A stretch of DNA of 64,000 nucleotides, from the NCBI RefSeq assembly GCF_036090055.1, contig NZ_CP107970.1:1304501-1368500 (forward strand), written 5' to 3'. Each line of letters opens with the position of its first letter. The stretch's first letter is position 1. The DNA comes from Nocardioides sp. NBC_00368. Its GTDB lineage: Bacteria > Actinomycetota > Actinomycetes > Propionibacteriales > Nocardioidaceae. Shown one piece after another: positions 35,610 to 44,483 of the stretch. The notes beneath the pieces are model-generated. The model was not told where the DNA came from. It worked only from the letters and a program-made list of their open reading frames with translations, and ran no database searches. A program made the position numbers and the translations under genes.

Positions 35610-35996
35610 TCAGGCGTTGGCCTTCTTCTTGCCCGGTCCCTTGCGGTGCAGGTGAGCCGGGCCGATCTCGCCGCCGCGGAGCAGGTCGAGGCGCTCCTTG
35701 AGGATGTCCTCGAGCTCCTTCTCCGAGCGCCGCTCCAGGAGCATGTCCCAGTGCGTACGCGCCGGCTTCTCGGCCTTCTCCTCGGGCTTGGCACCGGAGA
35801 GGTTGAGAGCCTCCATCCCGCAGCGCGGGCACTCCCAGATCGCCGGAACCTCGGCCTCGTCCGACATCGTGATCTCGAAGTCGTGGCCCTGCGGGCACCG
35901 GTAGGCCACCTGCTGGCGGCCCGCGAACTCGATGCCGCGTTCGTCCTCAAAACTTTGTCCGCCCAGTCGGGCGCCGCGCAACGTGCGCTCGGCCAT
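35610..35996 (-). CDS. rbpA: RNA polymerase-binding protein RbpA
   Basis: 128 residues. The core domain has zinc ligands in YRCPQGHDF and WECPRCGMEA, followed by ARTHWDMLLERRSEKELEDI, the conserved sigma-interaction region. RbpA stabilises open complexes with principal sigma factors and occurs only in actinobacteria, which supports the taxonomic reading. The last 14 residues are lysine-rich. It is monocistronic. Confidence 0.95.
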   Translation of the reverse strand: MAERTLRGARLGGQSFEDERGIEFAGRQQVAYRCPQGHDFEITMSDEAEVPAIWECPRCGMEALNLSGAKPEEKAEKPARTHWDMLLERRSEKELEDILKERLDLLRGGEIGPAHLHRKGPGKKKANA

Positions 35997-36248
35997 GAAG
36001 CACCTCCTGAGTCGATCGTCCCCCGTTGAATGAGCTGAAGAGCGAAGCGGTCTGCGGACTCATGACGCAGGCCGGTCAGGCCTCTTCACACCAACAACGG
36101 TACAGAGGAGGTGATGATTCCGTGAATTGTCGAGATCCTCGCCGTGTTGTTCGACACAGGGCCCGCCTGACCTGCGGATCTCCCTGAGAGAGTCCTGAGC
36201 GGTCGATGTCTCGAAACCGCCAGCGGCAAGGAGCGCTCTCAGACCCTC

Positions 36249-37601
36249 TCAGACCCGCTCGGGCGCCCGGTTGCCAGCCTGCTCGATGCCCTTGGCGGTG
36301 TTCACCAGCGCCAGCAGAGCGCCACCGAGGACGAAGAAGGCGATCAGCGCCAGGATCGCGGGCCGGTAGGAGTCGGTGAGCTGGTAGACGAGGCCGAAGA
36401 CCAGCGTGCCGAGCCAGGAGGTGCCGCGGTCCATGGCGTGGTAGAGGCTGAAGTACTCGGCCTCCTTGCCCGCGGGGATGAACAGCGAGAAGTAGGACCG
36501 CGCCAGCGCCTGGGTGCCGCCCATGACCAGCCCGATGCCGACCGCCACGACGAGCAGCGGTGCGAGGCTCTTCTCCGGCACGAAGTAGGCCACGACCACG
36601 ATGAGCATCCAGCCGCCCAGACCGCCGAGGATCACCCGCTTGGCGCCGAAGCTCTTGGCCAGTCGGCCGAAGAAGATCGCGCCGCCGACGGCGACGAACT
36701 GCACCAGCAGATAGATGCCGAGCATCGTGCCGGTCTCGAAGCCGAGCTCCTCCACGCCGTAGGTCGACGCCGAGCTGATCACCGTCTGGATGCCGTCGTT
36801 GAAGAAGAGGTAGGCCAGCAGGAAGGTCAGCGCCACCGGGTAGTGCGGCAGCTCCTTGAGGGTCACGAACAGCTGGCCGAAGGAACGAGCCACCACGCCA
36901 CCGGAGACGTCCTCCACGTCGGCGGGCTCGTGCCGGCGGATCCGGCGCCACGGGATGATGATGAAGCCCGCCCACCACAACCCGGCCGAGAGCATCGAGA
37001 TCCGCACCGCCAGCGCCGTGCCGAGCCCGAGCGGGTCGGCGAAGGTGACCAGGAGGAAGTTGACCGCGAGCAGCAGCCCGCCGCCCGCGTAGCCGTAGGC
37101 CCAGCCGATGGAGGAGACCCGGTCGCGCTCGTTCTCGGTGGAGATCAGCGGCAGGATCGAGTCGCTGACCACCACGGCCGCACCCGCGCACAGGTTGGCG
37201 ATGATGAACATGATCGACCCGAACCACCAGTTGTCCCCGGTCATGAAGAACAGCAGCGCCGCACAGAGCGCGCCGGCCCAGGCGAACCCGACCATCAGGT
37301 CCGGTTTGCGGGAGGTGCGGTCGGCTATCGCACCGACGAGCGGGTAGATGAGGGCCGAGAGAAGTGTGGAGAAGGTGATGACGTACGACGGCAGCGCACC
37401 CGGCGCGATCGAGAGGCCCAGCACGTCGATGCGGTTGTCGACGGCGGCGGCCTTCGCGATCTCGATCAGGTAGGGCGCGAACAGCACCCCGGCGACCGTC
37501 GTCTGGAAGGCGGAGACGGCCCAGTCGGTGAAGAACCAGCCCTTCTGCTCCCGCGCCCGCTCGACAGGCCTGAAGTCGCCGATCCCGGCTGATGTGGTCA
37601 C
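36249..37601 (-). CDS. MFS transporter, UMF1/Atg22-like
   Basis: 450 residues with about twelve helices. The N-terminal GWFFTDWAVSAFQTTVAGVL motif and IADRTSRKPDL loop fit the UMF1 (Atg22-like) group, whose bacterial substrates are unknown. The start overlaps the stop of the glycerophosphodiesterase gene by 4 nt, so the two are coupled. Confidence 0.82.
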   Translation of the reverse strand: MTTSAGIGDFRPVERAREQKGWFFTDWAVSAFQTTVAGVLFAPYLIEIAKAAAVDNRIDVLGLSIAPGALPSYVITFSTLLSALIYPLVGAIADRTSRKPDLMVGFAWAGALCAALLFFMTGDNWWFGSIMFIIANLCAGAAVVVSDSILPLISTENERDRVSSIGWAYGYAGGGLLLAVNFLLVTFADPLGLGTALAVRISMLSAGLWWAGFIIIPWRRIRRHEPADVEDVSGGVVARSFGQLFVTLKELPHYPVALTFLLAYLFFNDGIQTVISSASTYGVEELGFETGTMLGIYLLVQFVAVGGAIFFGRLAKSFGAKRVILGGLGGWMLIVVVAYFVPEKSLAPLLVVAVGIGLVMGGTQALARSYFSLFIPAGKEAEYFSLYHAMDRGTSWLGTLVFGLVYQLTDSYRPAILALIAFFVLGGALLALVNTAKGIEQAGNRAPERV

Positions 37602-38470
37602 TTCTCGGGCTCCTCGCCATGCTCTACGGATTCGGCCTCGTCGGTGGGCTCAGCCCGAGGCGGCTCAGCGTGAGACGGCTCAGCCTCCCACAGGCCACGC
37701 TCCTCCAGGAACGCTTTCAGTACGTCGGTGCGGTCGGTCATCAGGCCGTCGACGTCGCGCTCGATCAGCCGCTTCATCTCGACCGGGTCGTCGATGGTCC
37801 AGACGTGGACCTCCTTGCCGGCCTTGTGGGCGCGGCGCACCAGCCCACGCGATGCCACTCGGACGGACAGCGGGCCGATGAGGCGCTGACGGTGTGGGAT
37901 CTGGAAGGCGTCGAACCGTCCGCCCGCGAGCCGCCTGGCTATCCCGGCGGTCGGGGCCAGCACATAGGCCAGCACCTCCCGAGGATTCGCCGAGGTCCGC
38001 ACGCGCCCCTCGGTCAGGCGGCGGAACTCCCTGATCCGGCGGGCCGAGAACGAGCCGACGATGACCGTGTCCTCGCGATCGGTCGCCGCGAGGAGCTCGG
38101 CCAGCGCACCGACCGCCCCGTCGGACTTGAGATCGATGTTGAAGGTGACCCCGGGGAACGCCTCGAAGAGCTCGGCCAAGGACGGCACACCGTGCTGACC
38201 GCCGATGCGGGCAGCCTGCACCTCGGCGTACGTCATCTCCGCGATCAGGCCGCTGACGTCGGTGACCCGGTCGAGCGCTTCGTCGTGGAAGGCGAGCAGG
38301 ACGCCGTCGCGGGTGACGTGCACGTCGGTCTCGAGATGGGTGTAGCCGAGCTCCACCGCATGCCGGAACGCCTCCATGGTGTTCTCCATCCCGACCAGGT
38401 CGGGATGGAGCGCTCCACCACGGTGCGCGTAGGCGCGTACGCGTCGTTGCTGCTCCTTCACGGGGAGCAT
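37598..38470 (-). CDS. Glycerophosphodiester phosphodiesterase
   Basis: ATG at 38470 (MLPVKEQ) is preferred to the longer frame at 38554. 290 residues. The GDPD core is clear: RAYAHRGGALHPDL, ENTMEAFRHAVELG, ETDVHVTRDGVLLAFHD and FNIDLKSDGAV contain the catalytic His pair and acidic metal ligands. It hydrolyses glycerophosphodiesters to glycerol-3-phosphate. The C-terminal 25 residues are a Pro/Glu-rich tail. Confidence 0.9.
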   Translation of the reverse strand: MLPVKEQQRRVRAYAHRGGALHPDLVGMENTMEAFRHAVELGYTHLETDVHVTRDGVLLAFHDEALDRVTDVSGLIAEMTYAEVQAARIGGQHGVPSLAELFEAFPGVTFNIDLKSDGAVGALAELLAATDREDTVIVGSFSARRIREFRRLTEGRVRTSANPREVLAYVLAPTAGIARRLAGGRFDAFQIPHRQRLIGPLSVRVASRGLVRRAHKAGKEVHVWTIDDPVEMKRLIERDVDGLMTDRTDVLKAFLEERGLWEAEPSHAEPPRAEPTDEAESVEHGEEPEK

Positions 38471-38513
38471 TAGACCACCGTCGCCGGTCTCGCAGTGTGG
38501 GAAGCGCCGCAGA

Positions 38514-38547
38514 GGTTGACGGGCACTTCGTGGGGTTGACGGGCACT
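38514..38547. repeat. Direct repeat GGTTGACGGGCACT
   Basis: Two exact copies at 38514-38527 and 38534-38547, 20 bp apart (two helical turns), in the short gap upstream of the leftward glycerophosphodiesterase gene. This could be a tandem operator, but no regulator is identified. Confidence 0.5.
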
Positions 38548-38562
38548 GGAACACCTGTCAAG

Positions 38563-38596
38563 CCCAGGGATACCCGGTCGACCGGGTATCCCTGGG
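38563..38596 (-). terminator. Perfect palindromic hairpin after murA
   Basis: CCCAGGGATACCCGGT (38563-38578) and its complement (38581-38596) flank a CG dinucleotide, 8 nt beyond the stop of the HTH-MurA gene. Confidence 0.75.
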
Positions 38597-38603
38597 GCGC
38601 AGC

Positions 38604-40130
38604 TCAGATGTCGCGGAAGGCGGTGATGTTCGCGCCGAGCTGGTTGAGCCGCTCGGCGAGGTCCTCGTAGCCGCGGGCGATGACGTAGGTCGAGCGGAGC
38701 ACCGAGGTGCCCTTCGAGGCGAGCATCGCGAGCAGCACGACGACGGCGGGACGCAGCGCCGGCGGGCAGACGATCTCGGTGCCGGAGAAGTGCGTCGGGC
38801 CCTCGATCATCACCCGGTGCGGGTCCATCAGCGTGACGTTGCCGCCGAGCTTGTTGAGCTCGGTCAGGTAGATCGCCCGGTTCTCGTAGACCCAGTCGTG
38901 CAGCAGCGTCTGACCCTGCGCCACCGCGGCGATCGCGGCGAAGAACGGCAGGTTGTCGATGTTGAGGCCGGGGAAGGGGAGCGGGTGGATCTTGTCCAGC
39001 GGCGCGTGCAGGACCGAGTGCTTGGTGTCGATGTCGACCAGGCGGGTCTTGCCGTTGAGCGCGAGGTACTCCTCGGAGAGGCTGTAGTTGAAGCCCATCT
39101 CCTCCAGCGTCGCCAGCTCGATCTCCATGAACTCGATCGGCACGCGCTTGATGGTGATCTCGGAGTCGGTCACGATCGCGGCGGTCAGCAGCGACATCGC
39201 CTCGATCGGGTCCTCGCTCGGCGCGTAGTCGACGTCGACGTCGATGACCTCGCGGCCGGTGACGCGCAGCGTGGTGGTGCCGATGCCCTCGACCTCGACG
39301 CCCAGCTTCTGCAGGTAGAAGCAGAGGTCCTGGACCATGTAGTTGGAGGACGCGTTGCGGATCGTGGTGGTGCCCGGGTGCAGCGCGGCAGCCATCAGGG
39401 CGTTCTCGGTGACGGTGTCGCCACGCTCGGTCAGCACGATCGGGCGACCCGGCTGGATCTCCCGGTTGACGCTCGCGTGGTAGGCGCCGTCGGTCGCCTT
39501 CACCTCGAGGCCGAAGGGGCGCAGCGCGGACATGTGCGGCTCGACGGTGCGGGTGCCGAGGTTGCAGCCGCCGGCGTAGGGCAGCTCGAAGGTGTCCAGG
39601 CGGTGGAGCAGCGGGCCGAGGAACATGATCACCGAGCGGGTGCGGCGGGCCGCGGCCTCGTCCACCGCGTCCAGGCGCAGCTCCTTCGGCGGAACGATCT
39701 CGAGGTCGTTGTCGTCGTTGAGCCAGCGGGTCTGCACACCGATCGAGTTGAGCACCTCGATGATGCGGTTGACCTCTTCGATGCGGGCGACCTTGCGCAG
39801 CGTCGTACGGCCCCGGTTGAGCAGCGAGCCGACCAGGAGCGCGACACCGGCGTTCTTGGAGGTCTTGACCGTGATCTCACCCGACAACGTCGTCGGACCG
39901 GTGACGCGCAGATGCGTCGGGCCGGCCCCGATGTCCACCAGGGAGGAGTCGAGCGCGGCACCGACCCGGGCGATCATCTCGAGGGACAGGTTCTGTTGTC
40001 CCTGCTCGATGCGGTTGATCGCGCTCTGGCTGGTGTTGAGAAGGTCAGCGAGCTGTGCCTGGGTGAGGCCCTTGTGCTTGCGCGCATCGCGAATCAGATT
40101 CCCGATACGACCTTTGTATCCGTCGGTCAT
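38604..40130 (-). CDS. murA: XRE-HTH fused to UDP-GlcNAc 1-carboxyvinyltransferase (MurA)
   Basis: 508 residues. Residues 1-65 are an XRE/HTH_3 domain (GLTQAQLADLLNTSQSAINR). The rest is an EPSP-synthase-type MurA: KTSKNAGVALLVGSLLNRG, the catalytic loop GGCNLGTRTVEPH with the active-site Cys position retained, DTVTENALMAAALHPG, and the closing PALRPAVVVLLAML. MurA performs the first committed step of peptidoglycan synthesis. The fusion suggests an enzyme that also binds DNA, or a regulator using the MurA fold as sensor. A second, conventional MurA is likely elsewhere. Confidence 0.9.
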   Translation of the reverse strand: MTDGYKGRIGNLIRDARKHKGLTQAQLADLLNTSQSAINRIEQGQQNLSLEMIARVGAALDSSLVDIGAGPTHLRVTGPTTLSGEITVKTSKNAGVALLVGSLLNRGRTTLRKVARIEEVNRIIEVLNSIGVQTRWLNDDNDLEIVPPKELRLDAVDEAAARRTRSVIMFLGPLLHRLDTFELPYAGGCNLGTRTVEPHMSALRPFGLEVKATDGAYHASVNREIQPGRPIVLTERGDTVTENALMAAALHPGTTTIRNASSNYMVQDLCFYLQKLGVEVEGIGTTTLRVTGREVIDVDVDYAPSEDPIEAMSLLTAAIVTDSEITIKRVPIEFMEIELATLEEMGFNYSLSEEYLALNGKTRLVDIDTKHSVLHAPLDKIHPLPFPGLNIDNLPFFAAIAAVAQGQTLLHDWVYENRAIYLTELNKLGGNVTLMDPHRVMIEGPTHFSGTEIVCPPALRPAVVVLLAMLASKGTSVLRSTYVIARGYEDLAERLNQLGANITAFRDI

Positions 40131-40145
40131 GGTGCACCACCGTAA

Positions 40146-40157
40146 CTCATATATGAG
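40146..40157. promoter_or_regulatory. CTCATATATGAG palindrome upstream of HTH-MurA
   Basis: A perfect 12-bp AT-rich palindrome, strikingly unlike the GC-rich surroundings, 15 nt before the start of the leftward HTH-MurA gene. XRE proteins bind such dyads, so it is a candidate autoregulatory operator. Confidence 0.5.
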
Positions 40158-40269
40158 ATAAGCCTGGATTCCCCGCGAAGTGTCGGCGATTCGTTTCAGG
40201 GCTGTTGCCTGGCTCGTGGAGAGGCCACCGTGTGCAACATCTCTTTACGCCGGGTGACAGGATGCCACC

Positions 40270-41298
40270 ATGCGCGCGACGACGATCCATGGGGTGGGCG
40301 ACATCCGCTTCACCCAGGTACCCGATCCTGCTCTGAAGCAGCCCACCGACGCCATCGTCAAGGTGGTGGGCTCCTGTATCTGCGGCTCCGATCTGTGGAA
40401 CTACCGCGGCTCCAACGGTGAGATCGAGGAGCCCCGCACGATCGGCCACGAGTGCATCGGCGTGATCGAGGAGGTCGGCGCCGACGTACGCGACTTCAAG
40501 GCCGGCGACTTCGTGATCGTCCCCTTCGACCACTGCGACAACACCTGCCCGCACTGCCTCGCCGGGGTCCAGTCGGTCTGCGAGAACCTCGGCTTCACGG
40601 TCAGCGGCCAGAGCGAGTACGCCCTGGTCAACCAGGCCGACGGCTCGCTGATCAAACTCGACGAGACGCCCGACCCTTCGATGTACCCCGACCTGCTCGC
40701 GCTCACCGACGTGATGGCCACCGGCTGGCACGCCGCGGTGATGTCCGGCCTGGGCTCCGGCGCCAAGGGCGGCACCGCGGTCGTCGTCGGCGACGGCGCG
40801 GTCGGTCTGTGCGGGGTGCTCGCGGCCGCTCAGCTCGGCGCGGAGCGGGTGGTGGCGATGTCGCGCCACGAGGCCCGCCAGGAGATCGCCAAGAAGTTCG
40901 GCGCCACCGACATCGTCGCCGCCCGTGGCAAGGAGGGCGAGGCGGCCGTGCGCGAGCTCACCGGTGGCATCGGGGCCGACTACGTCCTCGAGTGCGTGGG
41001 CACCGACCAGTCCTTCAAGACCGCCTCGAAGGTGGCCCGCCCCGGCGCGACCGTCGGGTTCGTCGGCGTGCCGCACGACGTCAACCTCCCGGTCAACGCC
41101 CTCTTCCGCACGAACGTCGGCCTCAAGGGCGGGATGGCACCGGTACGCCGCTACCTGCCCGATCTCCTCAGGCTCACGCTCGAGGGAACGATCAACCCCG
41201 GCTTGGTCTTCGACAAGGCGCTGCCCTTCTCCGAGGCGGCCGAGGGCTACCGCCTGATGGACGAGCGGCTCGCGACCAAGGTCCAGCTCACCTATTGA
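40270..41298 (+). CDS. Zinc-dependent alcohol dehydrogenase family protein
   Basis: 342 residues. The catalytic zinc site includes GSCICGSDLWNYRG and GHECIGVIEEVG. The structural zinc cluster appears as CDNTCPHCLAGVQSVC. The Rossmann region is TAVVVGDGAVGLCGVLAAAQ, with SRHEARQEIAKKFGATD after it, suggesting NADP preference. Typical length for an MDR-family dehydrogenase; the substrate is unknown. Confidence 0.9.
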   Translation: MRATTIHGVGDIRFTQVPDPALKQPTDAIVKVVGSCICGSDLWNYRGSNGEIEEPRTIGHECIGVIEEVGADVRDFKAGDFVIVPFDHCDNTCPHCLAGVQSVCENLGFTVSGQSEYALVNQADGSLIKLDETPDPSMYPDLLALTDVMATGWHAAVMSGLGSGAKGGTAVVVGDGAVGLCGVLAAAQLGAERVVAMSRHEARQEIAKKFGATDIVAARGKEGEAAVRELTGGIGADYVLECVGTDQSFKTASKVARPGATVGFVGVPHDVNLPVNALFRTNVGLKGGMAPVRRYLPDLLRLTLEGTINPGLVFDKALPFSEAAEGYRLMDERLATKVQLTY

Positions 41299-41350
41299 GC
41301 AGATCCCGGGCGGGGGATCGACCGAGCCGTTCGTCTGCGACACTCGGTCG

Positions 41351-41854
41351 ATGCCCCGCACCGACACCATGCGCCTGCGCCCGCTGTCACCGGGCGACGA
41401 ACACGTCTACGCCGCCTGGGCCGAGGATGAGGAGTTCCGGGTGGCCAACGGCTGGCCTGAGCGTGACCGCGACGGTCACCTCCGCCACTGGCGTCGTCTG
41501 ATCGAGGCCCCGCCGCCCGAGCTCATCCGGCTCGCCGTGGAGGTCGACGAGGAGGTCGTCGGCTACGCCGACCTCCACGGCCTGGCGCCCGACACCCGCG
41601 AGCTCGGCATCGCCATCGGCCCGAGCTCGCGCTGGGGACAGGGCCTCGGCCAGCGCGCCATCAAGACCGCGCTCACCTACGGCTTCTCCGTCCTCGACCT
41701 CACCCGGATCTGGGCCGAGACGCACGAGACCAACGCCCGCGCCAAGAAGCTCTTCGACGCCACCGGTTTCATCGAGACCGGCCGCCACGGCACCGACACC
41801 TACCGCGGCGAGGACGTCAGCCTCGTCCAGTACGCCGTCGAGCGCCCCTACTAG
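41351..41854 (+). CDS. GNAT N-acetyltransferase (RimJ/RimL-like)
   Basis: 167 residues. MRLRPLSPGDEHVYAAWAED opens the fold. The acetyl-CoA loop is SSRWGQGLGQRAIKTALTYG, and the C-terminal EThETNARAKKLFDATGFI pattern is typical of RimJ/RimL proteins. Its last codons overlap the convergent transglycosylase gene by 4 nt. The acceptor substrate is unknown. Confidence 0.87.
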   Translation: MPRTDTMRLRPLSPGDEHVYAAWAEDEEFRVANGWPERDRDGHLRHWRRLIEAPPPELIRLAVEVDEEVVGYADLHGLAPDTRELGIAIGPSSRWGQGLGQRAIKTALTYGFSVLDLTRIWAETHETNARAKKLFDATGFIETGRHGTDTYRGEDVSLVQYAVERPY

Positions 41855-42741
41855 CCGGCGATGCGTACGGCCTTCTCGTCCGGGTAGCCCTCGGGCAGCA
41901 GCATGGTGCCGTCCTGGTGCCGGTAGAGAACCTGCCAGTGCCAATAGAGGTCGTACGCAGCGGGGGACCGCTTCATCTGCTCGGCGTAGGCGCTGACGGC
42001 CGCCACATAGCGGTCAGAGTGGTTGTAGGACCACAGTGCGCCGGCCATGTCCCCGGGCGCGCCGTTGTTCGCCAGCATGCGGCCGGCCGCCATGATGGCG
42101 TCGCCGGGGTCGTTGATGTCGCCACCGGCGCCGTACTGGGCGAAGGTCGAGGGCAGGAACTGCATCGGACCCTGGGCGCCCGCGGTGCTGGTGCCGCGGA
42201 TGCGCCCCATGCGGGTCTCGACCAGGTGGACAGCGGCGAGGTACTGCCACGGCGTCCCGGTCTCCCGCTGCGCCCTGCGGTAGAGCGGCCGGAGCTCGTC
42301 CGGAGATGGTGGCGTCAGGATCTTCCAGTCCGGGAGCTTCGGCTGCGGGTCGGTCATCGCCATGAGCTCGCGGGCAGCGGCGATGTCCGACTCGAGCTGG
42401 GCGCGGTCGGCACGGCCGAGCGCGCCCAGCACGGCGTCGGCCTTCGCCTTCGACCCGCGGGCGAGGTTGCGTGCGGTCGTCTGCTCGAACAGGGCCGCCT
42501 CGCGTACGTCCTCGGCTCCCGGCGTGCCGGCGGCGATCGTCGCCATCGCCCGGGTGAGACGCTCGGCCAGCGGCACCGACGCGTCGTCGAGCGGCGTCCT
42601 CGCCGCAGACGGATCCGGTGAGGACGCCGACGACGACGCCGACGGGCTGCGGCTGGAATCCGAGGACGGGTCACCTCCGCAGCCGGCGACGCCGGCCGAG
42701 AGGGCCGTGATGGCGGCCAGGGCAGCGAGCCGGGTGCGCAC
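41851..42741 (-). CDS. Lipoprotein lytic transglycosylase
   Basis: 296 residues. The signal peptide ends in the lipobox ITALSAGVAGCGGD (Cys near residue 21), followed by a Ser/Asp-rich tether. The SLT-like domain contains YLAAVHLVETRMGRIRGTST with the catalytic Glu, and GAQGPMQFLPSTFAQYG. It would cleave the glycan strands of peptidoglycan outside the membrane. Confidence 0.88.
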   Translation of the reverse strand: MRTRLAALAAITALSAGVAGCGGDPSSDSSRSPSASSSASSPDPSAARTPLDDASVPLAERLTRAMATIAAGTPGAEDVREAALFEQTTARNLARGSKAKADAVLGALGRADRAQLESDIAAARELMAMTDPQPKLPDWKILTPPSPDELRPLYRRAQRETGTPWQYLAAVHLVETRMGRIRGTSTAGAQGPMQFLPSTFAQYGAGGDINDPGDAIMAAGRMLANNGAPGDMAGALWSYNHSDRYVAAVSAYAEQMKRSPAAYDLYWHWQVLYRHQDGTMLLPEGYPDEKAVRIAG

Positions 42742-42766
42742 GCACCCGACGCTACCCGAGGCCTGC

Positions 42767-43453
42767 CTACTCGCCCGCCTGGGCGATGACGGCCGCGAGC
42801 TCGGCCGGCTTGGACAGCTGAGGCCAGTGGCCGGTGGGCAGGTCGACGTAGGTGACGTCCTTGTGCTTCGGGATCGCGGCGACCGACTCCATACCGTCGG
42901 CGACCCACTCCTTCAGGTCGGCAGCCCGGTATTCGGGGCAGACGAACACGGCCGGCACCGAGTAGCGCCGCTCGTCGCCAGCCTCGAACGGCTCGGTGGT
43001 CAGGCTGGCGGGGGAGGGCCGCAGCAGCGCCTCGAAGGTGGCGCGGTCGAGGTCGCGTACGTCTGCCTCCTCGAACTCCTCCCACGGCACCGGCGGCAGG
43101 TCGGCGCCGTCGGTCGGGAAGTTCTTGGCCGGGATCATGCCCGGCTCCGCCGGCCAGCCACCGACGTAGACCACGGTCGAGACCTTGTCGACGCGCGCGT
43201 CGAGCGCAGCGCCGGCCACCGCGCAGCCCATCGAGTGCCCGACGAGGAGCACGGGGCCGTCCGACTCGTCGATGGCTGCCACGACGGCAGCGACCTGGTC
43301 GGCCACGTGCACGCCGGAGCGGTCGGTCTCGGCCGACTCGAGGCCGGGAAGGGTGATCGGCCGTGCGGTGTGGCCGGCGTCGGTCAGGTGGGGGACGACG
43401 AGGTCCCATGAGGATGCGTCCAGCCAGAGGCCGGGTACCAGAACGATGTCCAT
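42767..43453 (-). CDS. Alpha/beta hydrolase
   Basis: ATG at 43453 (MDIVLVPGLWLDASSW) is preferred to the frame at 43564. 228 residues. The oxyanion region VLVPGLW and nucleophile elbow LLVGHSMGCAVAG (Ser) are clear; the catalytic His is expected in LPTGHWPQLS. It resembles small esterases of the RsbQ/MenH-like group. The substrate is not predictable. Confidence 0.87.
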   Translation of the reverse strand: MDIVLVPGLWLDASSWDLVVPHLTDAGHTARPITLPGLESAETDRSGVHVADQVAAVVAAIDESDGPVLLVGHSMGCAVAGAALDARVDKVSTVVYVGGWPAEPGMIPAKNFPTDGADLPPVPWEEFEEADVRDLDRATFEALLRPSPASLTTEPFEAGDERRYSVPAVFVCPEYRAADLKEWVADGMESVAAIPKHKDVTYVDLPTGHWPQLSKPAELAAVIAQAGE

Positions 43454-43533
43454 GAGGCGATCCTGGCCCTGGTTGCGGACGATCCGCTTCCGCGACTCAA
43501 CTGATTCTCGAACGTCGCTGACTTTCGAACACA

Positions 43534-43570
43534 AGAACGGTGGCCACCGCGATGCGGTGGCCACCGTTCT
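43534..43570. terminator. 17-bp stem hairpin
   Basis: AGAACGGTGGCCACCGC (43534-43550) pairs with 43554-43570 around a GAT loop, between two leftward genes. It is probably the terminator of the cysteine-rich gene to its right. Confidence 0.75.
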
Positions 43571-43600
43571 GGACGCCCGAGACAGCTGACGTCAGGTCGT

Positions 43601-43942
43601 TCAGCGAGCGCCGGCGACCTCCAGTAGCTCCGCGACCTCGTGGGCGCGGCAGTCGCAGTCGGCGTCACACGGCAAGAAGCGGTGACGTGCGTGCCCGCAG
43701 TCGCGGCACGGCATGTCGTGAGAAAGCGTGAAGCTCTGCACCTCAACGGTGTCCCACATAATGAATTCATCCCCCAGAGAATGTTGGTCGGCCTTATATC
43801 GGTGAAACTGCATCGGTGAAGCTGCCTGATATGTAACACGATAATCCGCGACTTCGGAAGAGCTCGGACAACACGCCGAGACAATGTTTTCCCTGGTCAG
43901 TCGACCGATATGATTATTCGGTCGACCGATAGATAAACTCAT
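43601..43942 (-). CDS. Cysteine-rich hypothetical protein
   Basis: ATG at 43942 is preceded by AGGAG at 6 nt, so the longer frame to 44095 is rejected. 113 residues. The C-terminal region CRDCGHARHRFLPCDADCDC has six Cys and two His, suggesting zinc binding. The N-terminus repeats an IGRPNN/IGRLTR pattern. No family is recognised. Codon use is less GC-rich than its neighbours, a possible sign of transfer. Confidence 0.55.
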   Translation of the reverse strand: MSLSIGRPNNHIGRLTRENIVSACCPSSSEVADYRVTYQAASPMQFHRYKADQHSLGDEFIMWDTVEVQSFTLSHDMPCRDCGHARHRFLPCDADCDCRAHEVAELLEVAGAR

Positions 43943-44194
43943 AAGGGGCTCCTGTTGGTGCCGTGTAGACGTCTGCTTTACGGCACGTACGACGGCCCTC
44001 TTGGCGTGTGGACGGAATGAAAACAGAACGCTGACCGCCATACGACCACCGACAAGGTGGTGTCGAGACGGAGACAGTTCCGGAGTGCAGAACACCCAGA
44101 GGCGAAGGTCCCGGTCGCCCCGTCGGACGTGACCAGGCCTCGCCTGACCCCGCTTCGAGGGAATCCTGTGGGACTGTTGAGGGTTCTACTACCC

Positions 44195-44479
44195 GTGAAG
44201 AACATCGGATTCTTGTCTTTCGGCCACTGGACACCGTCGCCCTACTCGCAGACGAAGTCGGCACGAGACGCGCTGCTCCAGGGCATCGAGCTCGCCGTCG
44301 CCGCCGAGGAGCTCGGCGTCGACGGGGCGTACTTCCGGGTCCATCACTTCGCGCGCCAGTACGCCTCGCCGTTCCCGCTCCTGTCCGCGATCGGTGCCCG
44401 TACGTCGAGGATCGAGATCGGCACCGGCGTCATCGACATGCGCTACGAGAACCCTTTGTTGACATTGCGCCACTTCTGA
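44195..44479 (+). pseudogene. LLM flavin-dependent oxidoreductase, 5' part cut by the prophage
   Basis: GTG at 44195 starts MKNIGFLSFGHWTPSPYSQT, the N-terminus of a luciferase-like monooxygenase. The host frame runs through TGVIDMRYENP, and at 44455 it passes into phage DNA and stops at 44479 after 94 residues. The missing part resumes at 63037. The truncated protein lacks most of the barrel and is presumably inactive in the lysogen. Confidence 0.9.
44444..44454 (+). other. attL core
   Basis: TACGAGAACCC at 44444-44454 is repeated exactly at 63026-63036. Left of it the host gene is intact; right of it the phage arm TTTGTTGACATTGCGCC begins. The integrase gene starts 29 nt later. Confidence 0.92.
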
Positions 44480-44483
44480 CAGA

